Position numbers and translations under genes: made by a program. The notes below the pieces were generated by a model. That model was not told the DNA's origin and searched no databases. It saw nothing but the letters and a program-made list of their open reading frames with translations. From Halanaerobium saccharolyticum (GTDB taxonomy: Bacteria; Bacillota; Halanaerobiia; Halanaerobiales; Halanaerobiaceae), in assembly GCF_004362045.1 (NCBI RefSeq), contig NZ_SNWX01000002.1, positions 1-64,000 of the forward strand: a stretch of DNA of 64,000 nt, written 5' to 3'. Of this stretch, positions 63,659-64,000 are shown one piece after another (within the stretch, counting starts at the first letter, position 1; each line of letters begins with the position of its first letter).

Positions 63659-64000
63659 TAATTTAACTTTTGCCTATAATAAAAAAGAAGGAAATATAGT
63701 CGAAAATTTTAACCTGGAAGTGCAAAAAGGTGAAGTTGTAGCTCTGGTCGGTGTCAGCGGAAGTGGTAAAAGTACAGTGCTGCGTTTAACTGCCGGTCTG
63801 GAAATACCTGACAGTGGAAAGATTTCAATTGCCGGCCAGACTGCAGCTGGAGACCATAAATTTAAAGCAGCAGAAAAAAGAAAAGTGGGAATGGTTTTTC
63901 AGGATTATGCACTTTTTCCTCATTTAAGTGTGGAAAAAAATATTGCATTTGGTATTGATCATTTAAGCAAAGCTAACAGAAAAGCCAGAGTCAGGAGGCT
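63642..64000 (+). CDS. fbpC: Ferric iron ABC transporter ATPase (partial, runs off the window)
   Basis: The ATG at 63642 follows AAGGAGG and overlaps the fbpB end. The visible ~119 residues have Walker A GVSGSGKST and the Q-loop FQDYALFPHLSV, as in FbpC/PotA-type ATPases. The C-terminal part lies beyond the window. Confidence 0.93.
   Translation, partial: MQLKIDNLTFAYNKKEGNIVENFNLEVQKGEVVALVGVSGSGKSTVLRLTAGLEIPDSGKISIAGQTAAGDHKFKAAEKRKVGMVFQDYALFPHLSVEKNIAFGIDHLSKANRKARVRR

Overview
The window reads as low-GC, fermentative, diderm Firmicutes DNA, most like Halanaerobiales (Halanaerobium-type). The reasons are a glycine/betaine reductase component C next to selenocysteine machinery, a clostridial-type nif cluster with a split homocitrate synthase, and exported binding proteins that carry ordinary type I signal peptides without a lipobox cysteine. 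The genus is inference; no 16S or other marker is present.

Region 1 (0-12.7 kb) is a selenium/Stickland energy island: a thioredoxin reductase with a degenerate C-terminal thioredoxin fold, an atypical thioredoxin, grdC-grdD, a chemoreceptor, tRNA-Sec(UCA), selA-selB, two tandem DUF3841 proteins and ackA. Component C makes acetyl phosphate and AckA turns it into ATP. The selenoproteins GrdA and GrdB or GrdH are not in the window.

Region 2 (12.7-26.9 kb) holds a PII-like protein with an eroded T-loop, a PucR-type regulator divergent from an old-yellow-enzyme-type oxidoreductase, a sugar-type ABC importer without its ATPase, a PTS EIIA-like protein, and a complete branched-chain amino acid importer (livGFHMK).

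Region 3 (25.7-40.5 kb) is the nitrogen-fixation block: nifV-omega, nifH, nifI1, nifI2, nifD, nifK, nifE, nifN, nifB (fused to a NifX-like domain), a 2Fe-2S ferredoxin, a decayed modA, modB and nifV-alpha. A convergent amtB-glnK operon follows. Four PII-family proteins occur within about 26 kb.

Region 4 (40.5-46.3 kb) is cofactor metabolism: pdxST divergent from a MocR/PdxR regulator with an array of TAATACAA repeats between them, a MerR-like gene plus nadA, a 55-residue helix-turn-helix protein, and a PEBP-family protein.

Region 5 (46.3-57.2 kb) is de novo purine synthesis. A tandem guanine plus PRPP riboswitch with an intrinsic terminator precedes purD-K-E-B-C and then purF-M-N-H. purD is interrupted by a frameshift in a run of ten A. 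The purS, purQ and purL genes expected between purC and purF are missing, and a large imperfect palindrome with repeat copies lies there instead.

Region 6 (57.4-64 kb) holds a NEW3-domain membrane protein with an ABC ATPase and permease, a candidate small RNA on the minus strand, and a Fur-box-controlled ferric iron importer (fbpABC) cut by the window end.

The strongest candidates for unusual biology are the tandem riboswitch and the features around it, the PII-like protein, the foldback region in the pur locus, and the split or modified nif proteins.
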